6,854 nt of DNA from Caldifarciminota bacterium 4484_100 (GCA_002049785.1 MUKB01000113.1:1-6854); one strand, 5' to 3'. Counted from the first letter of the stretch, positions 1 through 6,560 are shown. Translations and numbers: made by a program. Notes: a model not told the origin generated them from the sequence alone.

Positions 1-4
1 CCAG

Positions 5-32
5 TTGACAAACCCTCCCTTCTGAATAGAAT
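5..32 (+). promoter_or_regulatory. sigma70-like promoter, near-leaderless
   Basis: TTGACA at 5-10 matches the -35 consensus exactly. A 16-bp spacer follows, then TAGAAT at 27-32, which is 5 of 6 to TATAAT. The start codon of the next gene is at 38, only 5 nt after the -10 box, so a normal initiation point would fall at or within about 2 nt of the ATG. The mRNA would then have essentially no leader. The same boxes with identical spacing occur before yebC. This is read from sequence alone; the start point is inferred. Confidence 0.6.
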
Positions 33-37
33 AGGCT

Positions 38-451
38 ATGGTTAACAAAATTGTTGTGCGTTATCTTGATGGCAGAACCGAACGGGGCTATACCAGTGAT
101 TTCCAGCCCAATAAGGAGGTCTTCCATCTCGTGGTCAAAAAAGAGGGACAGGAACGTTCGATCCCGGTCAAAATGGCAAACCTAAAGGCGGTCTTCTTTG
201 TTAAAGAGTTGGAAGGGATGGATAAGAAACGGCCTGTTGTCAAAAGGACATTTGACCAGATTAAGGATAAAACCTTGATCGGGAAAAAGGTGAAGGTTGA
301 ATTTACTGATGGAGAGGTTCTACGCGGTCTCACCTTAGGATATTCACCCCAGCGTCGGGGCTTCTTCTTTACACCCATCGACCCTGAGAGCAACAACGAA
401 AGGGTATTTGCCCTGCTTGCTGCAGTTAAGGATATAGAATTCTATGAATAA
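38..451 (+). CDS. small two-repeat protein, DUF6982-like
   Basis: This 137-residue soluble protein has no signal peptide or membrane segment. It contains two similar halves. Residues 5-57 start with VVRYLDGRTERGYT and end with LKAVFFVKE; residues 84-137 start with VKVEFTDGEVLRGLT and end with VKDIEFYE. Each half has a V-x-[YF]-x-DG-x(3)-[RG]-G-x-T strand-turn-strand signature and a closing hydrophobic strand, joined by a Lys/Arg-rich linker near 60-80. The first half resembles what I recall of the DUF6982 family, whose function is unknown; small beta-barrel folds are an inference. The ATG at 38 is favoured because the first repeat begins just after it, although no good Shine-Dalgarno precedes it and the promoter lies directly upstream. 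The stop overlaps the purC start by 8 bp, so co-transcription is likely. Being an ORF with a family-like repeat makes it a confident gene, but its role is unknown. Confidence 0.8.
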   Translation: MVNKIVVRYLDGRTERGYTSDFQPNKEVFHLVVKKEGQERSIPVKMANLKAVFFVKELEGMDKKRPVVKRTFDQIKDKTLIGKKVKVEFTDGEVLRGLTLGYSPQRRGFFFTPIDPESNNERVFALLAAVKDIEFYE

Positions 452-1322
452 CCCCATAGGTTCATTAGAACTTCCTGGAGTCAAAAAATTTAAATCCGGG
501 AAGGTCAGGGAGGTATTCGACTTAAAAGAAAATTTCCTGATTGTTGCCACTGATCGAATCTCAGCATTTGACTATGTCCTGCCCACGCTCATCCCGGGCA
601 AGGGAGAGGTTCTTAATAAGATTTCAGTGTTCTGGTTCAAAAAGACGAAATCTATTATCGAAAATCACTTTATCACCGACAACATCAAAGAATACCCTGA
701 GAACCTGAAAGAATCTAAAGAAATCCTTAATGGACGCTCTATGCTTGTTAAAAAGGCAAGACCAATTGAGATCGAATGTGTGGTTCGGGGCTATATAATG
801 GGTTCAGCCTGGGAAGATTATAAAAAGACCGGAGAAGTCGCAGGTATAAAATTCAAAAATCTTCAAAAGGGCGACCGACTTCCAGAACCGGTCTTCACCC
901 CCGCAACAAAATCCCATACCGGCCATGATGAAAATATCTCGTTTGAGCAGATGAAAGGGATCGTCCATGACAGAGACGCTGAATTCATTCGCCAAAAAAG
1001 TATTGAACTATACAACTTTGCCCATAATTATGCACTGGAACGGGGCATCATCCTCGCCGATACCAAATTTGAGTTTGGTAAAATTGACAACAAAATTATC
1101 CTGATTGACGAAATATTCACCCCGGATTCAAGCCGTTTTCTGGACCGCACCCAGTACGAAAAGGAGAAAAAACTGGTTTCATTTGATAAACAGTTCGTGC
1201 GTGATTACCTCTTAAGCACTGACTGGGACAGAAACTCACCACCGCCTGAACTCCCTCGGGAGATTGTCGAGAAAACAAGGGCACGGTATCACGAAGCATT
1301 AGAAAGATTAACCAGGCCTTAG
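444..1322 (+). CDS. purC: phosphoribosylaminoimidazole-succinocarboxamide synthase
   Basis: SAICAR synthetase (EC 6.3.2.6) is cytoplasmic. It joins CAIR and L-aspartate using ATP to give SAICAR in de novo purine synthesis. The 292 residues match the longer, yeast Ade1-like form rather than the short form of about 240 residues. Visible family motifs in order are GKVREVFDL (19-27, nucleotide-binding loop), ATDRISAFDYVLPTLIPGKG (35-54), KKARPIEIECVVRGYIMGSA (103-122), FTPATKSHTGHDENIS (151-166, substrate loop), ILADTKFEFG and LIDEIFTPDSSRF, followed by the usual tail ending near DYLLSTDWDRNSPPPELP. The protein appears complete. The start ATG lies inside the last codons of the upstream gene (ATGAATAA overlap), with only a weak AAGGA about 12 nt ahead, so translational coupling is plausible. 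It converges on the membrane protein gene with a 48-bp gap. Identification is very secure. Confidence 0.97.
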   Translation: MNNPIGSLELPGVKKFKSGKVREVFDLKENFLIVATDRISAFDYVLPTLIPGKGEVLNKISVFWFKKTKSIIENHFITDNIKEYPENLKESKEILNGRSMLVKKARPIEIECVVRGYIMGSAWEDYKKTGEVAGIKFKNLQKGDRLPEPVFTPATKSHTGHDENISFEQMKGIVHDRDAEFIRQKSIELYNFAHNYALERGIILADTKFEFGKIDNKIILIDEIFTPDSSRFLDRTQYEKEKKLVSFDKQFVRDYLLSTDWDRNSPPPELPREIVEKTRARYHEALERLTRP

Positions 1323-1370
1323 GCATATCCAGCCCACATAATAATATCTTCTCGGGTCAACGAAGTAAAA
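1323..1370. other. short convergent intergenic gap
   Basis: The 48 bp between the convergent purC and membrane-protein stop codons contain no stable GC-rich hairpin with a T-tract. The only symmetry is the AT-only palindrome TAAAATTATTTTA straddling the edge at about 1366-1378, which overlaps the last codons of the minus-strand gene. I cannot support an intrinsic terminator for either gene here. Confidence 0.4.
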
Positions 1371-3533
1371 TTATTTTATTATCCTCAAACCGATACCCAC
1401 AAGAACATTGAGGAGAAGAAATATGAGCAGGGTATTAATTATTCCCAGAATCGGGATGAAGAGCACTGCAGTAATCAAGGCCCCAAGGCTTGAACCGATG
1501 AGGTCAATACCGTAAATCAATCCTGCACTCTTCTTCTCTAATATTCCAACACTCAAAGGAAAATGGAGGCCACCCAGAAATCCGCCCAGAAATATCAAGA
1601 CCGCGATAAAAACATTAATTCCGGGAACATTAAACCGGGAAATAATGATAATAACTCCAAAATATAATGCGGTAATGAATTCAACCCGGGCAAGGGTGAT
1701 TATAAGGTTGCCTTTTTTCATCGGTGAATGGAGATAATATATCGTCCCCAACCCCAACCCGAGCATATAGAAGGCGATGATCGCCCCGATCCAGCCGTAA
1801 AGATAACCATAAAAGACCTGGAAGAGAATTATCAAAACAATCTCTGCAGCAATCTCACTTGCGCCCATCGAAAAGATTGATGCATAGACAATCAACCGCT
1901 TTCGATAAAATAAGAATAATAACAAAAGCGGAATAAAAAACAGAAACGGATTAAAATTAAAAAATTTAATAAATAACTTCTTCACATAGATTGAACCTAT
2001 ACCACCCCAGAGAACAGAAGTAAAATAGTAGCAGACCGGTTTCAGGTCGGTATTCAAATAGCCCTTTGATTCTTCAATACTACTTTCCAGATAGGCCAAT
2101 TTCTCGTCACTCAGATTATAGTCAAAAAAGTAATCATTCACATAGATTAAATTCAATCTCCTCTCAGCAATCCTCTCTCTTAAAATATCAACCACACCGC
2201 TCGGTGGAATTTCTCGATCTCCGGAAATAAATGTCGACTTCGATGATGGTAGAGCAAGCACATAACTGAACGATTTCTCCAGGGTTCTTTTAATCGTCTT
2301 CAGGAGCTGGGCAAAGAGTGGGCTAATTATATTGGGTGGTGTGGTAATCCGTATGGAGAAAATCCCCGAAGGAAGGAGAACCCTCTTTACCTCCTGAAAA
2401 AACTCCTGGGTATAAAAACGATTCAGCTGGGCATTTGTCGGGTCAGGTAGATTGATAATTACCACATCATAGCGTTCTTTTGTATTTTTGATAAAAAACC
2501 GAGCATCACCGAAGACCGTTTCCAATCCTTTGAATCGACCGAGGTCCTGTTTGGTGTACCTCTTCCCCATCTGAAAAAGCAACGGGTCGAGCTCTAAATA
2601 GGTTACCTTCTCAACCGTGGGATGCTTAAAAATTTCAGCTATACAACCACCCTCGCCCCCGCCTACCAGAAGAATCCGTCTGGGCCCAGGATGTAATAGC
2701 AGTGGATAATGAACCGCCTCCTCGCTGGTATAGGGGTCAGGAAATGCGAAGTCATATACACCGTTTACATAAAAATTGACCTGCGCCTCAGACTTTGTCA
2801 CCGCAATCACCCCGTATCTTGACTGTCTCAGCCCAATCAGATTTTGATTCTGCATCTGCTGTTTCCGGAAAAATTTTTCAATATTATCAATCTGAATAAA
2901 CAAAAATAAGATAGATATAGGAATAAATAGAAGCCTTTCCCGCCTAAGAATAACCAAACCACAGATGAGCAATAAGCTAACCGACAATATCAGAATCCCA
3001 TAGGGTGGCATCAACTGAACAAAGATGAAAGAGACCAGTATGCCTCCTGAAAACGAGCCGAACGCCTCAACAAGATAGACCCTTTCTGGAACGATAAGTC
3101 TTGAGGCCGCAGGAAAGAGGGCACCAAAGACCATACAGGTCGGAGCCAGGGTGATTATTGATATCAGCATAACCTTACCCAGGCCAATGATCTCACCGAA
3201 GGGTAAAGAGAATAGTCTTGGGGCAAACCGAATAAAGGTTATTGAATAAAAGATAAAAAAGGCAAGGGTAAAAAGCAATCGGGCATAAATTAATTCTGCC
3301 TTTGTGCGCCGACACAGTGCCGAAAAGATAAGACTACCCACCCCGGCACAGACAAGCCAGAAGCACAGTAGAATTCCTGAAACGAGTTCATTACCTCCAA
3401 AAAGCGAAAGCCCTTCCCGGATTATCAGGGTCTGGGCAATGACCGCGGTGAAACCGGAAAAGAAGACCGCAACATCTATTCTCTTCATAGATAAGCATAA
3501 GTAAACTGCGGAAAAAATCAAGTATCCAATCAA
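1371..3533 (-). CDS. membrane-embedded spermidine synthase-like protein
   Basis: This protein of about 720 residues has three parts. Residues ~16-220 hold about six or seven membrane segments, residues ~235-470 a Rossmann-type aminopropyltransferase-like domain, and residues ~525-720 a second multi-pass block. The soluble domain has the family order: TSEEAVHYPLLLHP, a glycine loop LLVGGGEGG (~289-296), an acidic strand end YLELD (~312-316), GDARFF (~342-347) and YDVVIINLPDPTNAQ (~355-369). Classical spermidine synthases have D-S-S-D-P at the last motif and the first Asp is catalytic; here it is Asn (~361), while the second Asp is kept. A true aminopropyl transfer is therefore doubtful, and the substrate is unknown. 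Fused membrane relatives with NLPDP and the late NTDLKPVCYY motif (seen here at ~495-504) are known as unassigned spermidine synthase-like proteins. The start is uncertain: TTG at 3533 has a strong AGAGGAG 5 nt ahead, whereas ATG at 3488 matches the usual family N-terminus but has no ribosome site. Upstream in-frame codons to 3599 translate repeat DNA. Confidence 0.85.
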   Translation of the reverse strand: MIGYLIFSAVYLCLSMKRIDVAVFFSGFTAVIAQTLIIREGLSLFGGNELVSGILLCFWLVCAGVGSLIFSALCRRTKAELIYARLLFTLAFFIFYSITFIRFAPRLFSLPFGEIIGLGKVMLISIITLAPTCMVFGALFPAASRLIVPERVYLVEAFGSFSGGILVSFIFVQLMPPYGILILSVSLLLICGLVILRRERLLFIPISILFLFIQIDNIEKFFRKQQMQNQNLIGLRQSRYGVIAVTKSEAQVNFYVNGVYDFAFPDPYTSEEAVHYPLLLHPGPRRILLVGGGEGGCIAEIFKHPTVEKVTYLELDPLLFQMGKRYTKQDLGRFKGLETVFGDARFFIKNTKERYDVVIINLPDPTNAQLNRFYTQEFFQEVKRVLLPSGIFSIRITTPPNIISPLFAQLLKTIKRTLEKSFSYVLALPSSKSTFISGDREIPPSGVVDILRERIAERRLNLIYVNDYFFDYNLSDEKLAYLESSIEESKGYLNTDLKPVCYYFTSVLWGGIGSIYVKKLFIKFFNFNPFLFFIPLLLLFLFYRKRLIVYASIFSMGASEIAAEIVLIILFQVFYGYLYGWIGAIIAFYMLGLGLGTIYYLHSPMKKGNLIITLARVEFITALYFGVIIIISRFNVPGINVFIAVLIFLGGFLGGLHFPLSVGILEKKSAGLIYGIDLIGSSLGALITAVLFIPILGIINTLLIFLLLNVLVGIGLRIIK

Positions 3534-3536
3534 CCT

Positions 3537-3546
3537 ATCTCCTCTC
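3537..3546 (-). promoter_or_regulatory. ribosome binding site deciding TTG start
   Basis: On the minus strand the sequence reads GGAGAGGAG, then ATAGG, then TTG. The AGGAG core is 5 nt from the TTG at 3533-3531. This is the best Shine-Dalgarno match near the gene's start and the reason for preferring TTG over the ATG at 3488, which lacks one. Confidence 0.5.
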
Positions 3547-3553
3547 CATTTTT

Positions 3554-3567
3554 CGGATTTCGGATTT
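3554..3567. repeat. CGGATTT doubled 7-mer
   Basis: Two adjacent copies of CGGATTT, preceded by a partial one (TTT). On the minus strand it reads AAATCCGAAATCCG, a kind of low-complexity repeat common in intergenic DNA of many uncultivated bacteria. It argues that the in-frame codons here are not part of the membrane protein. Confidence 0.6.
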
Positions 3568-3592
3568 AAAAAAGATTGTCTCCCTGAACAAC

Positions 3593-3607
3593 GGGGCAAG
3601 ACGCCCC
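3593..3607. repeat. small GC hairpin GGGGC-N5-GCCCC
   Basis: A perfect 5-bp inverted repeat, GGGGC (3593-3597) and GCCCC (3603-3607), with loop AAGAC. No T-run follows on either strand, so it is not a standard terminator. It lies about 60 nt upstream of the minus-strand start and could be in that gene's leader. Confidence 0.5.
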
Positions 3608-3622
3608 TTAGCTATATTCTTC

Positions 3623-3673
3623 TCAGCCCGCAGACCGTCCCGCAATTTCCTATTCAGCCCGCAGACCGTCCCG
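3623..3673. repeat. 20-bp direct repeat pair
   Basis: Two identical 20-bp copies at 3623-3642 and 3654-3673, starting TCAGCCCGCAGACC and ending GTCCCG, separated by 11 bp. Both carry the GCAGACC left arm, but only the second copy has its matching right arm. That suggests a partial duplication of a hairpin-bearing element. Confidence 0.85.
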
Positions 3674-3679
3674 GTCTGC
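3661..3679. repeat. perfect 7-bp hairpin in second repeat copy
   Basis: GCAGACC (3661-3667) and GGTCTGC (3673-3679) are perfect reverse complements around the 5-nt loop GTCCC. The stem is GC-rich and should be stable as RNA or single-stranded DNA. The sequence after it is AATGACTTAAGG, with no T-tract, so a terminator role is unlikely on the plus strand. Confidence 0.75.
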
Positions 3680-3696
3680 AATGACTTAAGGTCTTT

Positions 3697-3741
3697 CTAA
3701 CCAGATAAACCAGAAAAACGAGACAAACGAGAAAAACCAGA
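3697..3741 (-). repeat. 9-bp tandem repeat array, short copy
   Basis: Five units, of which the first is degenerate. On the plus strand they follow HAAACSAGA: TAAACCAGA, AAAACGAGA, CAAACGAGA, AAAACCAGA. On the minus strand this is the same TCT[G/C]GTTT[T/G/A] unit found at 6632-6739. No spacers separate the units. Confidence 0.85.
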
Positions 3742-3745
3742 GATA

Positions 3746-3772
3746 CTGAAATGATACTGAGATACCTCAGCA
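3746..3772 (+). repeat. dispersed 27-bp repeat, copy 1
   Basis: This 27-bp segment (CTGAAATGATACTGAGAT, one variable base, then CCTCAGCA) matches 6790-6816 at 26 of 27 positions in the same orientation. Each copy lies near a 9-bp repeat array. It contains a small inverted repeat, CTGAG and CTCAG around a short loop. Confidence 0.85.
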
Positions 3773-3826
3773 GCACATTTTAAAAAATTAGGACGAAAAG
3801 TCGACAGGTTCCAGAAACCTTCCATC

Positions 3827-3864
3827 TTGACTTATCATAAATTTTATATAGAATAGTGTAGGAG
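3827..3864 (+). promoter_or_regulatory. yebC-ruv operon promoter and RBS
   Basis: TTGACT (3827-3832) and TAGAAT (3849-3854) each match sigma70 consensus at 5 of 6 positions, with a 16-bp spacer. TAGGAG (3859-3864) is a good ribosome binding site 6 nt before the ATG at 3871. A start point about 7 nt after the -10 box would fall at about 3861, so the mRNA leader would be very short and might cut into the Shine-Dalgarno. The box ATAGAATAG is identical to that of the promoter at 5-32. Confidence 0.6.
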
Positions 3865-3870
3865 TGATTT

Positions 3871-4546
3871 ATGTCAGGACATTCAAAATGGTCAAAGATT
3901 AAAAGGAAACGACCCGGACGCCAACCCCAGACTCCGGGCTGCGATAGATGAAGCCAAAGCAGTCAATATGCCCAATGACAACATCGAAAGGGCGATCAAA
4001 AGGGGCACTGGAGAGATTGAAGGCCAGGCACTTGAAGAAGTCACTTATGAGGCTTATGGCCCCAATGGTGTGGCCATTCTCATTGAAGCAGTTACTGACA
4101 ATCGAAATCGTACGACCCAGGAGATCCGACATATCCTTTCACGCCATAATGGCAGTCTGGGCACTGCCGGCTCGGTTGCCTGGCAGTTCCAGGCACAGGG
4201 TATCATCAGTGTGGATGCCAAAAAATATGATGAAGATACCATAATTGCCTATGCCTTGGAAGGCGGAGCCACTGATGTCAAAAACGAGGACAACACCTAT
4301 CAGATAATATGCACCCCGGAGACTTTTTCAAAGGTCAAATCAATCCTTCAGAACAACAATATTGAAATCCAGAGCAGTGAATTGACCAAGACCCCGCAGA
4401 GCACAGTTCCGGTATCAGGGAAGGATGCAGAGAAGGTCTTAAGGCTTTATGAGGCCCTTGATGAACTTGAAGATGTCCAGCATGTCTATGCCAACTTTGA
4501 TATCCCTGAAGAGGTGATGGAGAAAATTTCCTCTGAAACAGGTTGA
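3871..4546 (+). pseudogene. yebC: YebC/PmpR family protein, internally deleted and frameshifted
   Basis: YebC/TACO1-family proteins are usually about 240-250 residues and have been described as transcriptional regulators and as translation factors easing ribosome stalling. The gene begins properly at ATG 3871 with MSGHSKWSKIKRK, the invariant family N-terminus. That frame then runs into TGA at 3949-3951 after 26 codons. From 3911 the next frame carries the family's DPDANPRLRAAIDEAKAVNM and continues through YGPNGVA, DNRNRT, GSLGTAGSVAWQF and the C-terminal domain to the stop at 4544. Compared with E. coli YebC, the roughly 28 residues between these parts (the KAA-DAKRGK-FTK segment up to GGG) are missing and replaced by one nucleotide, a deletion of about 83 bp. 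An internal ATG at 3968 could give a 192-residue product but has no visible ribosome site. It could be a real lesion or an assembly error. Its last codons overlap ruvC by 4 bp. Confidence 0.88.
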
Positions 4547-4998
4547 AGATTATCGGCATCGACCCTGGAATCAATGCAACGGGCTACTGTATAATTGAAA
4601 ACGGAAAGGCAAGCCTTACCGGCACAATCAGACCCAGGGCACGCCCGTTATACAAAAAGGTTGATGAAATCTGTAGAAAGATTGAAACCCTGTTAAATGA
4701 AAATCGGCCTGACTATGCAGTCCTGGAAAAGGTCTTCCACCATAAAAATATTAGAAGCCTTATCCGTTCTTCTGAATTGAGGGGAGCGATCATCCTGACA
4801 ATCTTCCGCGCGGACATAAAAATGCTCGAATACACCCCGGCCCAGATAAAACTGGCAATCACTGGTAATGGCCGTGCCTCAAAGAGACAGGTTCGATATG
4901 TAATTGAAAGAACACTCCTGACCGATTCAAAGAGATGTTCAAGCCATGCAATCGATGCGGTAGCAATCGCAGGCACTGCCCTGCGCAGGTTGAAATAA
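4543..4998 (+). CDS. ruvC: Holliday junction resolvase RuvC
   Basis: RuvC (EC 3.1.21.10) is a dimeric endonuclease that cuts Holliday junctions symmetrically in homologous recombination and fork repair, working with RuvAB. The 151 residues are slightly short of the usual 155-175. The RNase H-like catalytic set is complete: Asp7 in IGIDPG, Glu62 in LEKVFHHKN, and His135 and Asp138 in SSHAIDAVAIA, the same His/Asp pairing as in Thermus RuvC. The PAQIKLAITGNGRASKRQV segment (99-117) is the typical family core. The TTG start at 4543 places MKIIGIDPG exactly at the family N-terminus and overlaps the yebC stop (TTGA). No strong ribosome site is visible, so translation may depend on coupling to the upstream frame. 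It is followed by ruvA after 3 bp. Confidence 0.96.
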   Translation: MKIIGIDPGINATGYCIIENGKASLTGTIRPRARPLYKKVDEICRKIETLLNENRPDYAVLEKVFHHKNIRSLIRSSELRGAIILTIFRADIKMLEYTPAQIKLAITGNGRASKRQVRYVIERTLLTDSKRCSSHAIDAVAIAGTALRRLK

Positions 4999-5001
4999 CA
5001 A

Positions 5002-5544
5002 ATGATTGGAAGATTACGGGGCAAAATTCTGGAAAAATCACCCCCCTACTTTATCCTCGATGTCTCAGGTATTGGATTCACGATTCAATCTCCCCTATCA
5101 CTATTCAATGATATTGAACCGGGTCAGGAGGTTGTCTTCTTTACAAAGTGTCTGATAAAAGAAGACCAGGCATTTATCTATGGATTTCTGGACAAAACCC
5201 AGCTTGAGATGTTTGAAACCCTGCTTTCGGTTCCTGGTTTAGGGCCAAAATCTGGCCTTAACCTCTTATCGAACTTTTCTCCGGATGAGATTGCCCAGGC
5301 AATCGAATCAGAGAATACAGAATTACTATCATCTGTTCCCAAAATCGGCAAGAAACTTGCCAGCAAGATTATCCTGGAGTTGAAAGGGAAATTACCTTTT
5401 GCCGAACAGACCGGTGTCTTTGCCCAGGCAATCCAGGCCTTATGCTCCCTGGGTCTAACCCGAAATGAAGCCATCCAGCGATTAAAGGGCCTGCCTAAGA
5501 ATTTATCCTTAGAGCAACTTGTAAAACAGGCATTAAGGAAATAA
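5002..5544 (+). CDS. ruvA: Holliday junction branch migration protein RuvA
   Basis: RuvA forms tetramers that clamp the four-way junction and recruit RuvB. The 180 residues are a little below the usual 190-205. Domain I (about 1-63) is an OB fold starting MIGRLRGKI, with DVSGIGF and FIYGF. Domain II has two helix-hairpin-helix motifs, SVPGLGPKSGLNLLS (76-90) and SVPKIGKKLASKIILELKGK (111-130), which contact the DNA backbone. Domain III (about 138-180, ALCSLGLTRNEAIQRL onward) is the RuvB-contact domain. The linker between II and III is short (about 131-139), which accounts for the reduced length. It starts 3 bp after ruvC and stops 2 bp before ruvB, clearly one operon. Only a weak AGG lies upstream of the ATG. 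Confidence 0.96.
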   Translation: MIGRLRGKILEKSPPYFILDVSGIGFTIQSPLSLFNDIEPGQEVVFFTKCLIKEDQAFIYGFLDKTQLEMFETLLSVPGLGPKSGLNLLSNFSPDEIAQAIESENTELLSSVPKIGKKLASKIILELKGKLPFAEQTGVFAQAIQALCSLGLTRNEAIQRLKGLPKNLSLEQLVKQALRK

Positions 5545-5546
5545 TT

Positions 5547-6560
5547 ATGGAAAGGATGACCACAAGCCAGCGACTTGAAGGCGAAGAGATATACGAACTC
5601 ACCCTGCGTCCAAAAAGACTGAAAGAATTTGTCGGTCAGAAAGGTGTGGTAGAGAACCTCAAGGTATTTATCCAGGCTGCAAAGAAGAGACGCGAATCCC
5701 TTGAGCATATTCTACTCTTCGGTCCACCCGGCCTGGGAAAAACAACCCTCGCCCATATCATTGCCCGGGAGATGGGAGTGAATATCTACCCCACATCCGG
5801 ACCTATTCTGGAAAGGCCATTTGACTTGGCAGGGATCTTGAGCAACCTCAACCAGGGCGACATTCTATTTATTGATGAGGTTCATAGAATAAACAAGGCG
5901 GTTGAAGAATATCTCTATCCTGCCCTGGAAGACTTTGCCCTTGATGTTATGCAGGATAAGGGAATCGGAGCCCAGGTCTTGAGATTAAAGCTGAATCAAT
6001 TTACTCTCATTGGTGCAACCACCCGTTCCGGTCTCCTCACCTCTCCACTCCGCTCAAGATTTGGAATCACATTTCGACTCGACTACTATCCTGCAAAGGA
6101 CTTATATAAAATTATAAAACGTTCTTCAAAGATCCTGAAGATAGAGATAACCGATCAGGCTGCAATGGAGATCTCATCACGGGCACGCGGAACCCCAAGA
6201 ATTGCCAACCGATTGCTGAGGCGCGTGAGGGACTTTGCCCAGGTTAAAGAAAAAGCGGAGATCGACCTTGAAATCTGCGAATATGCCCTGGAAAGGTTAG
6301 AGGTTGATAAGCGGGGCCTTGATGATATGGATAAGAGAATTATTAAAACAATCATAGAGAAATTTAATGGTGGACCGGTAGGTATAAAGAGCCTGGCAGT
6401 TGCAGTGGGTGAAGATGCCCAGACCATCGAAGAGGTATTTGAACCGTTTCTAATAATGGAAGGCTTCATCAAAAGAACCCCTCGCGGTAGAGAGGCAACC
6501 CCATTAGCCTATGACCACTTCAAAATAAAACCCCGGCACGGACCATTGTTTGACAAATAA
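5547..6560 (+). CDS. ruvB: Holliday junction branch migration helicase RuvB
   Basis: RuvB is the AAA+ hexameric motor that drives branch migration of RuvA-bound junctions (ATPase). The 337 residues fit the family. Visible motifs are LRPKRLKEFVGQ (20-31), Walker A FGPPGLGKTT (58-67), the region SGPILERPFDLAGIL (84-98), Walker B LFIDEVHR (107-114), sensor 1 GATTRSG (156-162), the arginine-finger region SPLRSRFGI (166-174) and sensor 2 RGTPRIANRLLRRVRDF (214-230). A C-terminal winged helix (about 257-330) contains GGPVGIKSLAVAVGED and a TPRGREATPLA tail. The start ATG has AAGGA (5535-5539) 7 nt ahead. It is the last gene of the yebC-ruvC-ruvA-ruvB operon. The arrangement with all three ruv genes contiguous is common in bacteria. 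No missing key residue is seen. Confidence 0.98.
   Translation: MERMTTSQRLEGEEIYELTLRPKRLKEFVGQKGVVENLKVFIQAAKKRRESLEHILLFGPPGLGKTTLAHIIAREMGVNIYPTSGPILERPFDLAGILSNLNQGDILFIDEVHRINKAVEEYLYPALEDFALDVMQDKGIGAQVLRLKLNQFTLIGATTRSGLLTSPLRSRFGITFRLDYYPAKDLYKIIKRSSKILKIEITDQAAMEISSRARGTPRIANRLLRRVRDFAQVKEKAEIDLEICEYALERLEVDKRGLDDMDKRIIKTIIEKFNGGPVGIKSLAVAVGEDAQTIEEVFEPFLIMEGFIKRTPRGREATPLAYDHFKIKPRHGPLFDK

Larger units (their letters stand above)
3534..3826. other. gene-free repeat-rich intergenic region
   Basis: Between the divergent membrane-protein gene and the yebC promoter lie about 290 bp with no convincing reading frame. In order it holds a doubled CGGATTT (3554-3567), a GGGGC/GCCCC hairpin (3593-3607), a 20-bp direct repeat (3623-3642 and 3654-3673), a GCAGACC/GGTCTGC hairpin (3661-3679), a short 9-bp repeat array (3697-3741) and one copy of a dispersed repeat (3746-3772). 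From 3773 to 3826 I see nothing specific. No tRNA-like cloverleaf or recognised riboswitch is evident. The promoter of the minus-strand gene must lie in this region but I cannot place it. Confidence 0.7.

Noticed and set aside
3304..3504. Plus-strand 66-codon frame opposite the membrane gene
   Set aside because: It is antisense to the clearly coding N-terminal membrane segments and shows no recognisable domain.
3661..3690. GCAGACC/GGTCTGC hairpin as an intrinsic terminator
   Set aside because: No T-run follows on the plus strand and none follows on the minus strand; no gene on either strand ends just before it.
3871..3951. Programmed frameshift in yebC
   Set aside because: A frame change alone would not restore the protein, because about 28 conserved residues are absent from the DNA, and no slippery site with a downstream structure is evident.
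3948..4244. Plus-strand frame of 98 codons within yebC
   Set aside because: It is out of frame with the conserved YebC sequence over the same bases; it is only a shadow frame, not a compensating frameshift.
5178..5708. Long minus-strand reading frame of 176 codons
   Set aside because: It lies wholly antisense to ruvA and the ruvB start, whose products are unmistakable, and its translation shows no family features.
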